A stretch of 64,000 nucleotides of DNA, taken from an uncultured Mobiluncus sp. (GTDB lineage Bacteria > Actinomycetota > Actinomycetes > Actinomycetales > Actinomycetaceae). Positions 51,292 through 59,301 of this stretch are shown piece by piece. The notes under the pieces are model-generated. The model saw only the letters and a program-made list of their open reading frames with translations. It was not told the DNA's origin and made no database searches. The position numbers and the translations under genes were made by a program. The stretch's first letter is position 1, and the number at the start of each line of letters is the position of its first letter. The DNA is taken from positions 25,074 to 89,073 of the forward strand of contig NZ_CABTWO010000008.1 of assembly GCF_902488535.1 (NCBI RefSeq), given 5' to 3'.

Positions 51292-52431
51292 ATGGCACAG
51301 ATGTGGAGCGGTCTGCTGGAAGAATACCGGAATCGACTTCCCTTGGAACCAGGCGACCCCGTTGTGACCCTGTTTGAGGGTAATACCCCCTTGATTCGGG
51401 CGCGCCGCGTGGAAGAGCGTATCGGCGCTTTGAGTGAAAAAGCCGGCGTGGACACCACCGGTACCGAAGTTTATGTGAAGTTTGAGGGCGCTAACCCCAC
51501 CGGTTCGTTTAAAGACCGGGGCATGACTATGGCCATGACGAAGGTGAAGGCGGCGGGCACTCAGATGGTCGCCTGCGCTTCCACCGGCAACACCTCCGCT
51601 TCTGCGGCTGCCTACTCGGTCGCGGCAGGGGTGGGATGCGCGGTCATTTTGCCAGCCGGAAAGATTGCTCTGGGCAAGCTGGCTCAGGCCGTGATGCACG
51701 GAGCCAAGCTCATAGCCGTGGACGGAAACTTTGACGACTGCTTGCGAATCACCCGGGAACTGACGGAAAAGTACCCGGTGGATTTGGTCAACTCGATTAA
51801 CCCCTACCGCCTGCAGGGACAAAAAACCGCTGCTTTTGAAATCTGTGACGCCCTGGGTGATGCTCCGGATATTCACTGCCTGCCGGTGGGCAACGCCGGA
51901 AATATCAGCGCCTATTGGATGGGATATAACGAGTATTTTGGACGGAAAGTTGCTTCCTCAATCGAGGATTCGGCTCTGAAACTGAAGCCGCAAACCACCA
52001 AGTTGCCTCGAATGTGGGGGATTCAAGCCACCGGAGCCGCGCCTTTCGTGGCGGGACACCCCATCGAGAACCCCGAAACCATCGCTACTGCAATCCGGAT
52101 TGGCAACCCCGCGTCCTGGGACTATGCCACTGCGGCACGTGACGATTCCGGTGGGTTGATTACTGCTGTCAGCGACGCAGCCATTATGCAGGCTCAGTCC
52201 ATTATCGCCGCGGAAGTCGGAGTGTTTTGTGAGCCGGCCAGCGCTGCCCCGATAGCGGGTCTGTTGGCGTTGGCCGAGCAGGGCAAAGTACCTGGAGGCG
52301 TGCGGATTGCCTGTACCTTGACCGGAAATGGCTTGAAAGACACCGCTACCGCGATGGAAGCGAAAGGCAACGTGACTCCGTCCGTAATCGAACCCACCCT
52401 GCAGGCCGCAGTGCGGGAACTTGGTCTGTAA
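51292..52431 (+). CDS. thrC: Threonine synthase
   Basis: Converts O-phosphohomoserine to threonine with PLP. From the ATG at 51292 (site AAGGAG) the protein is 379 residues; the longer open frame to 51250 lacks a ribosome site. PLP lysine in PTGSFKDRGMTMAMTK (Lys74), phosphate-binding LPVGNAGNISAYWMGY, and the SNT-type ASTGNTSASAAAYSV. It is 87 bases after hom and 68 before thrB, on the same strand. Confidence 0.95.
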   Translation: MAQMWSGLLEEYRNRLPLEPGDPVVTLFEGNTPLIRARRVEERIGALSEKAGVDTTGTEVYVKFEGANPTGSFKDRGMTMAMTKVKAAGTQMVACASTGNTSASAAAYSVAAGVGCAVILPAGKIALGKLAQAVMHGAKLIAVDGNFDDCLRITRELTEKYPVDLVNSINPYRLQGQKTAAFEICDALGDAPDIHCLPVGNAGNISAYWMGYNEYFGRKVASSIEDSALKLKPQTTKLPRMWGIQATGAAPFVAGHPIENPETIATAIRIGNPASWDYATAARDDSGGLITAVSDAAIMQAQSIIAAEVGVFCEPASAAPIAGLLALAEQGKVPGGVRIACTLTGNGLKDTATAMEAKGNVTPSVIEPTLQAAVRELGL

Positions 52432-52499
52432 CCGTACCGTCCCGCCGGGCCGGTGCTGTTACAGACTAGGCGCAAAACCACCGAACCTAAGGAATTGCC

Positions 52500-53399
52500 A
52501 TGAATTTTGTGCGTGACGAAGTAACGGTCAGCGTGCCTGCCTCTTCGGCCAATCTGGGGCCGGGATTTGACGCTTTGGGGCTCGCCTTGGAACTGCGCGA
52601 TGAAGTCAGCGTGCGGGCCACCACCGGAGCGACTCACGTCACTGTAAAAGGCGAAGGCGCCGGCAAAGTACCTGAGGATGATACCAACATGGTCGTGCAG
52701 GCTTTGCGAGCCGGGCTGGAATCTGTGGGAGCCTCCCAGATTGGGATCGAGATGCATTGCGTGAACCGGGTTCCGCACGGCCGCGGGTTGGGTTCGTCCT
52801 CCGCGGCGCTTGTTTCCGGCTTGGCCGCTGCTGGGGCTTTGCTGGAGCCGGGGGTCTTGGATATCGATTCGATCTTTCAGCTGGCGGTTCAGATGGAAGG
52901 CCACCCTGACAACGCCGCCCCGGCAGTATACGGGGGAGCCGTGGTGGGTTGGATGGAACCGAGCCAGAGTACGCCGCGGGCCTATGCGCAGCATTTTGAG
53001 GTGTCTCCACAAGTGCGGCTGACTGTGCTGATTCCCGAATTTGAACTGGCCACGTCCAAGGCGCGCGGGTTGCTGCCTGAGTCGGTTCCGCATCGGGACG
53101 CGGCTTTCAACGCCGGACGCGCCGCGCTGTTGCCCCTGGCCTTGGCGAAATACCCTGAACTGCTGTTTTTCGCCACCGAGGATCGGCTCCACCAGGAATA
53201 TCGCCGTGAGGGTATGCCCCAGTCTCTGGAATTAGTAGACCGACTGCGGGCCGCGGGCGCTCCCGCCGCCATCAGCGGTGCCGGGCCCACCGTGATAGTT
53301 TTCGACCATCTGGACCCCGCCACGCGCCAGGACCTCGAACACCTTGGTTGGAAACCGCGGGAATTGCCGGTGGCTCCACAGGGAATTATCGTTAGGTAA
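52500..53399 (+). CDS. thrB: Homoserine kinase
   Basis: GHMP kinase that phosphorylates homoserine for ThrC. 299 residues: N-terminal VTVSVPASSANLGPGFDALG, ATP-binding loop PHGRGLGSSSAALVSGL (near residues 93-108), and a C-terminal AISGAGPTVIVF. ATG start at 52500 with a TAAGGAATT site. Last gene of the threonine series; a terminator follows at 53466. Confidence 0.96.
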   Translation: MNFVRDEVTVSVPASSANLGPGFDALGLALELRDEVSVRATTGATHVTVKGEGAGKVPEDDTNMVVQALRAGLESVGASQIGIEMHCVNRVPHGRGLGSSSAALVSGLAAAGALLEPGVLDIDSIFQLAVQMEGHPDNAAPAVYGGAVVGWMEPSQSTPRAYAQHFEVSPQVRLTVLIPEFELATSKARGLLPESVPHRDAAFNAGRAALLPLALAKYPELLFFATEDRLHQEYRREGMPQSLELVDRLRAAGAPAAISGAGPTVIVFDHLDPATRQDLEHLGWKPRELPVAPQGIIVR

Positions 53400-53465
53400 C
53401 CACTGGGAACCACCCCAGTGGCAATCCGGCCCCAGATACAAGCACCCCCGAACTTGTGAATAAGA

Positions 53466-53510
53466 CCCTACCCCGCCAAGAAAGGCAATGACGGGGTAGG
53501 GAGACTTTTT
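53466..53510 (+). terminator. Terminator after thrB
   Basis: CCCTACCCCG (53466-53475) and CGGGGTAGGG (53492-53501) make a perfect 10-bp stem followed by AGACTTTTT. A weaker hairpin, CCACTGGG/CCCAGTGG, lies just after the thrB stop (53400-53420). Between the convergent thr and liv operons. Confidence 0.9.
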
Positions 53511-53526
53511 CGAGAGGGCCGACGCT

Positions 53527-54165
53527 TTAGCGTCTGAGGACGTAACGGACCTGGAATCCAGCTTTCGTGAACGCATCTTCCAAGTCGGAGGTGTTCACGG
53601 TGTTCACACCCAAAAGCACGAAAGAACTCTCCATCCCGGTGCGGTACACCGCAATATGGGTGATGTTGGTCTCGAGTTCCCCGGTGACCCGCGCGAGGCG
53701 GCTCATCACTCCGGGCTGGTCGTCGGCCTCAATGACCAGGCGAGTTCCGGGCTCACGAGCCCCGTTAATGTCGATAAACGCATCGAGGACGTCAGATTCG
53801 GTGATGACCCCGACGACCTTGCCCTCATCCATGACCGGCAGAATGTCAACTTTCGAGTCACGCATGACGATGGCGGCTTCCTCCAACATGGCATCGGCCG
53901 AGATGGTGGGGGGATTCTTTTGCATAATCTTATAGATTTTCAGTTTGGACAACAGGTAGGCCACTTCGCCAAAAGACAGGGAAGTCGCGTCAGAGGGCAA
54001 GGCCCGGTTGATGTCCGACTGAGAAACGACGCCGCACAGTTTGCCGTCACGCAATACCGGTAGCTTCGTGATGTTGTGTGTCTGCATCAGTTCGATGGCA
54101 TCGGGTACGGTGACGCCCGAATCGATGGTAAAAGGGTTGGCTGTCATTCGCCATTTCACAAACAT
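53527..54165 (-). CDS. CBS-pair/ACT domain protein (AcuB-like)
   Basis: 212 residues: two CBS motifs (MTANPFTIDSGVTVPDAIELMQTHNITKLPVL, then MQKNPPTISADAMLEEAAIVMRDSKVDILPVM) and a C-terminal ACT domain (~140-212, RLVIEADDQPGVMSRLARVTGELETNITHIAV). CBS pairs bind adenosine nucleotides and ACT domains bind amino acids, so it may sense branched-chain amino acids. It begins 2 bases after livF's stop and is probably the last gene of the liv operon. Confidence 0.85.
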   Translation of the reverse strand: MFVKWRMTANPFTIDSGVTVPDAIELMQTHNITKLPVLRDGKLCGVVSQSDINRALPSDATSLSFGEVAYLLSKLKIYKIMQKNPPTISADAMLEEAAIVMRDSKVDILPVMDEGKVVGVITESDVLDAFIDINGAREPGTRLVIEADDQPGVMSRLARVTGELETNITHIAVYRTGMESSFVLLGVNTVNTSDLEDAFTKAGFQVRYVLRR

Positions 54166-54167
54166 GG

Positions 54168-54872
54168 TTATCCTCCTAGGTAGGCATGCTTAACTTCGTC
54201 GCTAGTTAGCAACTCTGCGGCATCGCCTTGCAACACAATCTTGCCGGTTTCCATCACGTAGGCGCGTGAGGCAATCTGCAAAGCCATGTTGGCGTTTTGC
54301 TCGACTAATAAAATCGTAGTTCCCATTTCTTGAATCTTGACGATGATGTCAAAAATTTCTTGGACAAACAGCGGAGCCAAGCCCATAGACGGTTCGTCCA
54401 AGAGCAGTACTCGCGGTTTGGCCATCAGCCCGCGGCCCATAGCGAGCATCTGCTGTTCGCCGCCGCTCAAGGTCCCCGCCAGCTGATTTTTCCGGTCAGC
54501 CAAAACCGGGAACCGCTCAAAAACCATTTTCAGGTCCGCGGCGGTACCGCTCCGGTCTTTGCGCATGTAGGCACCCAAGTCGAGGTTTTCCATCACGGTC
54601 ATTCCGGGGAACACCCGACGGCCCTCGGGGACGTGAACCAAGCCGTGACGTACCCGCGAACGCGGCGAGGACTTGGTGATTTCCTTGCCGTCGAGCCAAA
54701 TCGAGCCTTCCAGAGGACGTTCCAGACCGGAGGAGGTACGCAGCGTCGTGGTTTTACCGGCTCCGTTGGCGCCAATCAGAGTGACGATTTCGCCTTCTTC
54801 CACGCGCAGGGAAATGCCCTTGAGAGCCTGGATGCCGCCGAAGGAAACCTTGAGGTCTTTGATCTCAAACAT
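54168..54872 (-). CDS. livF: Branched-chain amino acid ABC transporter ATPase LivF
   Basis: 234-residue ABC ATPase. Walker A GANGAGKTTTLRT (near 33-45), LivF-type Q-loop and VPEGRRVFPGMTVMENL, signature LSGGEQQMLAMGRGLM, Walker B VLLLDEPSMGLAP, and H-loop LLVEQNANMAL. Energises the LivH/LivM permease with LivG. It overlaps the preceding livM-livG fusion gene by eight bases. Confidence 0.95.
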   Translation of the reverse strand: MFEIKDLKVSFGGIQALKGISLRVEEGEIVTLIGANGAGKTTTLRTSSGLERPLEGSIWLDGKEITKSSPRSRVRHGLVHVPEGRRVFPGMTVMENLDLGAYMRKDRSGTAADLKMVFERFPVLADRKNQLAGTLSGGEQQMLAMGRGLMAKPRVLLLDEPSMGLAPLFVQEIFDIIVKIQEMGTTILLVEQNANMALQIASRAYVMETGKIVLQGDAAELLTSDEVKHAYLGG

Positions 54873-56745
54873 TTTCCACCTCCTGGCCCAGATAGGCTTC
54901 GATAACCTTCGGATTGTTACGAACTTCCTCAGGCGTGCCGGAAGCGATGACCACGCCGTGATCGAGCACGTAGAGGCGCTCGCAGATGGTCATCACCAGC
55001 GACATATCGTGTTCAATGAGCAGGATAGTGAGGTGATAGCGCTGGCGCAGCATCGCAATTAACTCGGTCAGCTGGGCGGTTTCGGCCGGGTTCATTCCCG
55101 CCGCCGGTTCGTCCAGCAGCAGCAGCTGCGGGTTAGTCGCTAGGGCGCGAGCAATCTCCAGGTGGCGCTGTTCACCGTAGGACAGGTTCCGAGCGGATTC
55201 ATCGGCTTTTTCAGCGAGGTCCATCATCTGAAGTAACTGCATAGACTCTTCGTAGACGCGCTGACGCGACTTGGACCAGGATGGCAGATGGAAAAAGGAC
55301 GCCAGGAGGGAATACTTTTCGCGCTGTTCCATGGCAAAAACCACATTTTCCAGCACCGTCAAGTCCTTGAACAAGCGAATGTTTTGGAAAGTGCGGGCGA
55401 TGCCGCAGCGAGAAATCACAAAGGGTTTCTTGCCGGCAATAGAAACGTCCTCGCCCTGCGGGTCAGGGCGGAAAGCAATGGTACCCGAGGAGGGGGGATA
55501 GACCCCGGTCAGCAGGTTGAAAACGGTGGTTTTCCCTGCTCCGTTGGGCCCAATCAGACCGATTAGCTCACCGGGCTGCAGATACATATCGACGTCCGTA
55601 AGTGCGGCGAGGCCACCGAAGTGTCGCGTCAGGCGGCGCACGTCCAAGATGGCGTGAGCACGTTGCTCCTCTGTCGGAGGCTCGGTGGCGGCGGGTTCTT
55701 TCCCGGTTTCGGCGCTAGCCTCGGCGCGGGGTGTCTGCGGGGAAGTCTCCACAGTTGAGGGAGCAGACAGGGCACTGCCACTTTCCGGTTTATTCTCGCC
55801 GGTTGGCTTGCGGAACAACCGGCCAAAAACTTTAAAGGTCAGTTCCTTGGTGCCCAACAGACCCTGGGGACGGAACACCATGAGGATGACCAAAACCAAG
55901 GCGTAGAGAATCATCCGGATTTCAGGGAAGGGTTGGAGCAGGGTCGAGACCACCGCCAGCAAGATGGCGGCGATAATCGAGCCGGTCAGCGAACCCAAAC
56001 CGCCCAAAACCACGATAACCAGGATGTTGATGGACATCATGAAGTTGAACAGGTCAGGCTTCACAAAGAAGAAGTTGCCGATGTACAGGCCGCCCCCGAT
56101 GGCTCCAAAGAAAGAACCGACCACGAAAGCCAGGGTCTTAATCCGGGTGGAGTAAACACCGATGGATTCAGCGGCGATTTCGTCCTCGCGTATCGCGATG
56201 CAGGAGTGACCGTGACGGGAGTTCAGGAAGTTACGAATCAGCAGGATGGTGCCCGCCGTGAGGATGAACAGGATGTTCCAGTCCGTGAACTGCAGTTGGA
56301 TGAACAACCCAGCAGCCCCGCCGGAAAATTCCAGATTCAACAGCAGCACGCGGATAATCTCGGCCAACCCCAGGGTGGCGATAGCCAGGTAGTCGCCCTT
56401 CAGACGCAGGGTCGGCAAACCGATGAGAAAACCTATGAAGGCGGCGAAAAGTCCGCCGATGAGCAGTCCTAGGAAGAAACCGCCGTAGGTAGGAATCGCG
56501 GTGACGATGAGGCCGGTGGAATAGGCTCCTACCGCCATGAATCCGGCGTGACCCAGAGAGAATTGTCCGGTAAACCCGGTGACGAGGTTCAACGACACCG
56601 CCAGGATGATGTTCACGCAGATGGTGACCATAGTGTTAAAGATGTAAGAGTCGATGACCCCCACCGTGATGAGGGCGTATCCCAGCCCCCAAAGAACCGC
56701 GAGAATGACGGCTTGTGCAATGATACTTTTTATTCCAGGTTTCAT
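54865..56745 (-). CDS. livMG: Fused branched-chain amino acid permease-ATPase (LivM-LivG)
   Basis: 626 residues in one frame. Residues 1-~300 are a LivM permease with about ten hydrophobic segments (LVTGFTGQFSLGHAGFMAVGAY, GGLGSLTGSIIAAILLAVV). A 55-residue Pro/Thr/Glu-rich linker follows. Residues ~365-626 are a LivG ATPase (GPNGAGKTTVFNLLTG near 395, LSYGEQRHLEIARALA, LLLLDEPAAGMNP). Separate genes are the usual arrangement, so this is a real fusion rather than a frameshift: the frame is continuous and the linker is long. It starts 3 bases after livH. Confidence 0.94.
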   Translation of the reverse strand: MKPGIKSIIAQAVILAVLWGLGYALITVGVIDSYIFNTMVTICVNIILAVSLNLVTGFTGQFSLGHAGFMAVGAYSTGLIVTAIPTYGGFFLGLLIGGLFAAFIGFLIGLPTLRLKGDYLAIATLGLAEIIRVLLLNLEFSGGAAGLFIQLQFTDWNILFILTAGTILLIRNFLNSRHGHSCIAIREDEIAAESIGVYSTRIKTLAFVVGSFFGAIGGGLYIGNFFFVKPDLFNFMMSINILVIVVLGGLGSLTGSIIAAILLAVVSTLLQPFPEIRMILYALVLVILMVFRPQGLLGTKELTFKVFGRLFRKPTGENKPESGSALSAPSTVETSPQTPRAEASAETGKEPAATEPPTEEQRAHAILDVRRLTRHFGGLAALTDVDMYLQPGELIGLIGPNGAGKTTVFNLLTGVYPPSSGTIAFRPDPQGEDVSIAGKKPFVISRCGIARTFQNIRLFKDLTVLENVVFAMEQREKYSLLASFFHLPSWSKSRQRVYEESMQLLQMMDLAEKADESARNLSYGEQRHLEIARALATNPQLLLLDEPAAGMNPAETAQLTELIAMLRQRYHLTILLIEHDMSLVMTICERLYVLDHGVVIASGTPEEVRNNPKVIEAYLGQEVENV

Positions 56746-56748
56746 GGC

Positions 56749-57633
56749 TCAGACCTTCTCCTGTACGTTCTTGCCGAGGATACCGGCAGGCTTAAAGATG
56801 AGCACGATAATCAGCACCATGAACACAGCTGCGTCACGGAATGTGGACAGACCCAGAGAGTTCACAATCGTCTCTAGGAAGCCGACCAGGTAGCCGCCCA
56901 CCAATGCTCCTGGAATCAAGCCGATACCGCCCAAAACGGCGGCCACAAAGGCTTTCAAACCCGGCATAATGCCCATTAGCGGGGTAATCGAAGTGTAGTA
57001 CAGTCCCCACAGCACCCCGGCGGCGCCAGCCAAAGCGGAACCGAGGGCAAAAGTGAAGGAAATCGTGTTATCCACGCTGATTCCCATGAGCTTGGCGGCG
57101 TCTTGATCCTGGCTTACCGCGCGCATGGCTTTACCGATGCGGGTTTTCTTAATGATGAACTGTAGGACAATCATCAGGACCACGGAAACCACCACGATGA
57201 TGATTTGAATCATGGACAGGCTCACTCCGCCGAAGCGGTAACTGGCTCCTAACCAGCCGGTTTGGGCGGGGTAGGCGCGGGCTTCAGCCCCGACAAAGTA
57301 CATCATTACGTACTCAATCAGCAGGGACATACCGATGGCGGTAATCAGCACGGCAATTCGGGTTGAGTGGCGCAGCGGCTTATAAGCCAAACGCTCAATC
57401 AGCATCCCCAGAATCGCACAGATAATCATTGCCGCCAGCAAGGATGTGAATGGGTCGAGGTGCAGCAGGACCATTCCCGCGAAACCAACGTAAGCCCCGA
57501 CCATCAGGACGTCGCCGTGGGCGAAATTGATGAGCTGAATGATGCCGTAGACCATGGTGTATCCCAACGCGATTAGCGCATAGATACTTCCCAGCGACAG
57601 ACCATTAATCAGCTGTTGCAGTATCAAATCCAT
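56749..57633 (-). CDS. livH: Branched-chain amino acid ABC transporter permease LivH
   Basis: 294-residue inner-membrane permease with about eight helices and the family's GYTMVYGIIQLINFAHGDVLMVGAY (residues ~24-48). MRAVSQDQDAAKLMGI is the cytoplasmic EAA-like loop that contacts the ATPases, and AVLGGIGLIPGALVGGYLVGFLE lies near the C-terminus. It forms the channel with the LivM half of the fusion protein. Second gene of the leftward liv operon, 94 bases after the binding-protein gene. Confidence 0.95.
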   Translation of the reverse strand: MDLILQQLINGLSLGSIYALIALGYTMVYGIIQLINFAHGDVLMVGAYVGFAGMVLLHLDPFTSLLAAMIICAILGMLIERLAYKPLRHSTRIAVLITAIGMSLLIEYVMMYFVGAEARAYPAQTGWLGASYRFGGVSLSMIQIIIVVVSVVLMIVLQFIIKKTRIGKAMRAVSQDQDAAKLMGISVDNTISFTFALGSALAGAAGVLWGLYYTSITPLMGIMPGLKAFVAAVLGGIGLIPGALVGGYLVGFLETIVNSLGLSTFRDAAVFMVLIIVLIFKPAGILGKNVQEKV

Positions 57634-57727
57634 GAGGAATGTTCTTTCTCGAGGTCCCGAGGGCGGGGGGCCCGAACCCGGTGAAGATTTAGGTAAACGG
57701 GCCGCCCCGCCCTTGGGAAACGCTCGA

Positions 57728-58918
57728 TTACTTCAGGGCGTAGGCCTCAGCGGAGTTCTGGACACCGTCCTTCAGGGAAACCACGACCGCCGTCTTAATC
57801 GGGTCGTGGGTCTTGGGATCCATGTCGAACGAACCGGTCACGCCTTCGAAGCCTTTAGCGTTAGCCATCGCTTCGGCAATAGCCGGTCCGGTCATCTCCT
57901 TCGCTTCACCAATCGCCTTGGCCACGAAGTAAGCCGTGTCGTAACCCAGGGCGTTGAACGAGGACGGATCCTCGCCGAACTTATCCTTGTAGGTCTTGAT
58001 GAAGTCTTGGAGTTTCGTGTTGGAAGTATCCAACGCCGAGTAGTGCGAGGTAAAGAACACGTTGTTCAACGCCGGAGCGCCGGCCAGTTCCAGCAGAGTG
58101 GGGGAGTCAAAGCCGTCGCCTCCCAGAATCTTGGCGTCAATGCCCAGTTCGCGGGCCTGCTTGATGATGAGGCCGACTTCCTGGTAGTAGCCGGGGATAT
58201 AGAGTACATCGAAATCCTTGCCCTTGATGTTGGTCAAGGTCGCCTTGAAATCGGTGTCACCAGCCACGTAGCCTTCTTCCGCCACGACCGAACCGCCAGA
58301 TTTGGTGAAGTTTTCCTTAAAGTTCTTGGCCAGGCCTTTAGCGTAGTCAGAGGAGGTGTCTCCCAGGATGACCGCGGTCTTGGCTCCCAACTTTTCAGCA
58401 GCATATTGAGCCATCACGCCACCCTGGTAGGAATCGGAGAAGCAGGTGCGGAAAGCAAATGGTTGGACCTTGCCGCCGGTCACGGTCACGTCGTCCGCGG
58501 TGGCAGATCCGGAAATAACCGGAACTTTATTCTGGTTACCAGCGGGGATAACCGCTTTGAAGGAGCCGGACGTCGCCGGGCCAATCATGGTGAGAACCTT
58601 ATCCTGGCTCATCAACTTGGTGGCCAGAGTGGTGGCTTCGGCCGGCTCAGACTTGGAATCGTATTTCACAATTTCAAGCTTTTTACCTTTGACACCGCCC
58701 TTGGCGTTGATTTCATCAACCGCCATTTGGATGCCGTCAACATTTTGTTTACCGTAGGTGGCTACCGCGCCGGAAAGTTCGTAGTTCACGCCGATTTTAA
58801 TCGTGTCTCCGGTGGCAGCGTTCCCGCCGCCAGTGGGTCCTGAGCTGGGCTGAGTGCAGGCCGACATGCCGACCAAGGTCAATGCTGAAATTGCAGCAGC
58901 TGCAATTATGCGTTTCAT
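57728..58918 (-). CDS. livK: Branched-chain amino acid ABC transporter substrate-binding lipoprotein
   Basis: 396 residues. Signal peptide ending in lipobox LVGMSAC with Cys21, then a Gly/Ser/Pro-rich linker and a type I periplasmic-binding domain (IKIGVNYELSGAVATYGKQN, then GGVKGKKLEIVKYDSKSEPAEA and VMIGPATSG-like TMIGPATSG). Captures leucine/isoleucine/valine outside the membrane and delivers them to LivHM. First gene of the operon; the 383-base gap upstream holds its promoter and the rho leader. Confidence 0.93.
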   Translation of the reverse strand: MKRIIAAAAISALTLVGMSACTQPSSGPTGGGNAATGDTIKIGVNYELSGAVATYGKQNVDGIQMAVDEINAKGGVKGKKLEIVKYDSKSEPAEATTLATKLMSQDKVLTMIGPATSGSFKAVIPAGNQNKVPVISGSATADDVTVTGGKVQPFAFRTCFSDSYQGGVMAQYAAEKLGAKTAVILGDTSSDYAKGLAKNFKENFTKSGGSVVAEEGYVAGDTDFKATLTNIKGKDFDVLYIPGYYQEVGLIIKQARELGIDAKILGGDGFDSPTLLELAGAPALNNVFFTSHYSALDTSNTKLQDFIKTYKDKFGEDPSSFNALGYDTAYFVAKAIGEAKEMTGPAIAEAMANAKGFEGVTGSFDMDPKTHDPIKTAVVVSLKDGVQNSAEAYALK

Positions 58919-59301
58919 AAGAATGCCTTTCTTTGAATAATGAAATTTTTTCGGGTGAGATAAAGAATCCGGGTACGCAGAGCCTTGAATGCTAATATAA
59001 AGCGAAAGCGGTGGAAACTTTCTTCCCTAAGGCCCCGGAGTTGCGTCGCTGCTTTAGCTTCCGTTCCTGATAGACCATTGTGTGGTCTGGGTCATGACGG
59101 GGTCACGTTCACGAAGTTGATACTCGTTTTGTTGAAACCTTAGCGCGGAGGTATGATTTTATCAACACGGCTTAGCCGCGGGTCCGTAGATATCTTCCGG
59201 GCCAAACCCGATTCGTATTCTTGAGTCGGTCTGCTTGCGAACCTTCTTAATTTGGAACGTTGCGCGAGTTTTACCCATTAACCTTTGAGATAAGGACACT
59301 T
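58919..59301. other. 383-base intergenic region between livK and rho
   Basis: Holds two divergent promoter regions. On the minus strand a TATATT (58994-58999) is a possible livK -10. On the plus strand a candidate rho promoter is at 59129-59157. Hairpins: GACCA-TTGTG-TGGTC (59071-59085), CGGC-TTA-GCCG (59168-59178), and CCGATTC/GAGTCGG (59208-59229, one G-T pair). I see no ORF with a credible ribosome site and no tRNA or known riboswitch. Confidence 0.55.
59129..59157 (+). promoter_or_regulatory. Candidate rho promoter
   Basis: TTGTTG (59129-59134), 17-base spacer, TATGAT (59152-59157). This gives a leader of roughly 135 bases before the GTG at 59302, enough for attenuation-type autocontrol known for rho in other bacteria. 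The -35 is a weak match. Confidence 0.4.

Noticed and set aside
53400..53420. CCACTGGG/CCCAGTGG hairpin as main thrB terminator
   Set aside because: No U-run follows it; the hairpin at 53466 has one and is the better terminator.
55933..56472. 179-codon plus-strand frame inside the livMG gene
   Set aside because: Gln/Asp/Gly-rich shadow of the membrane-protein coding strand; no start signal.
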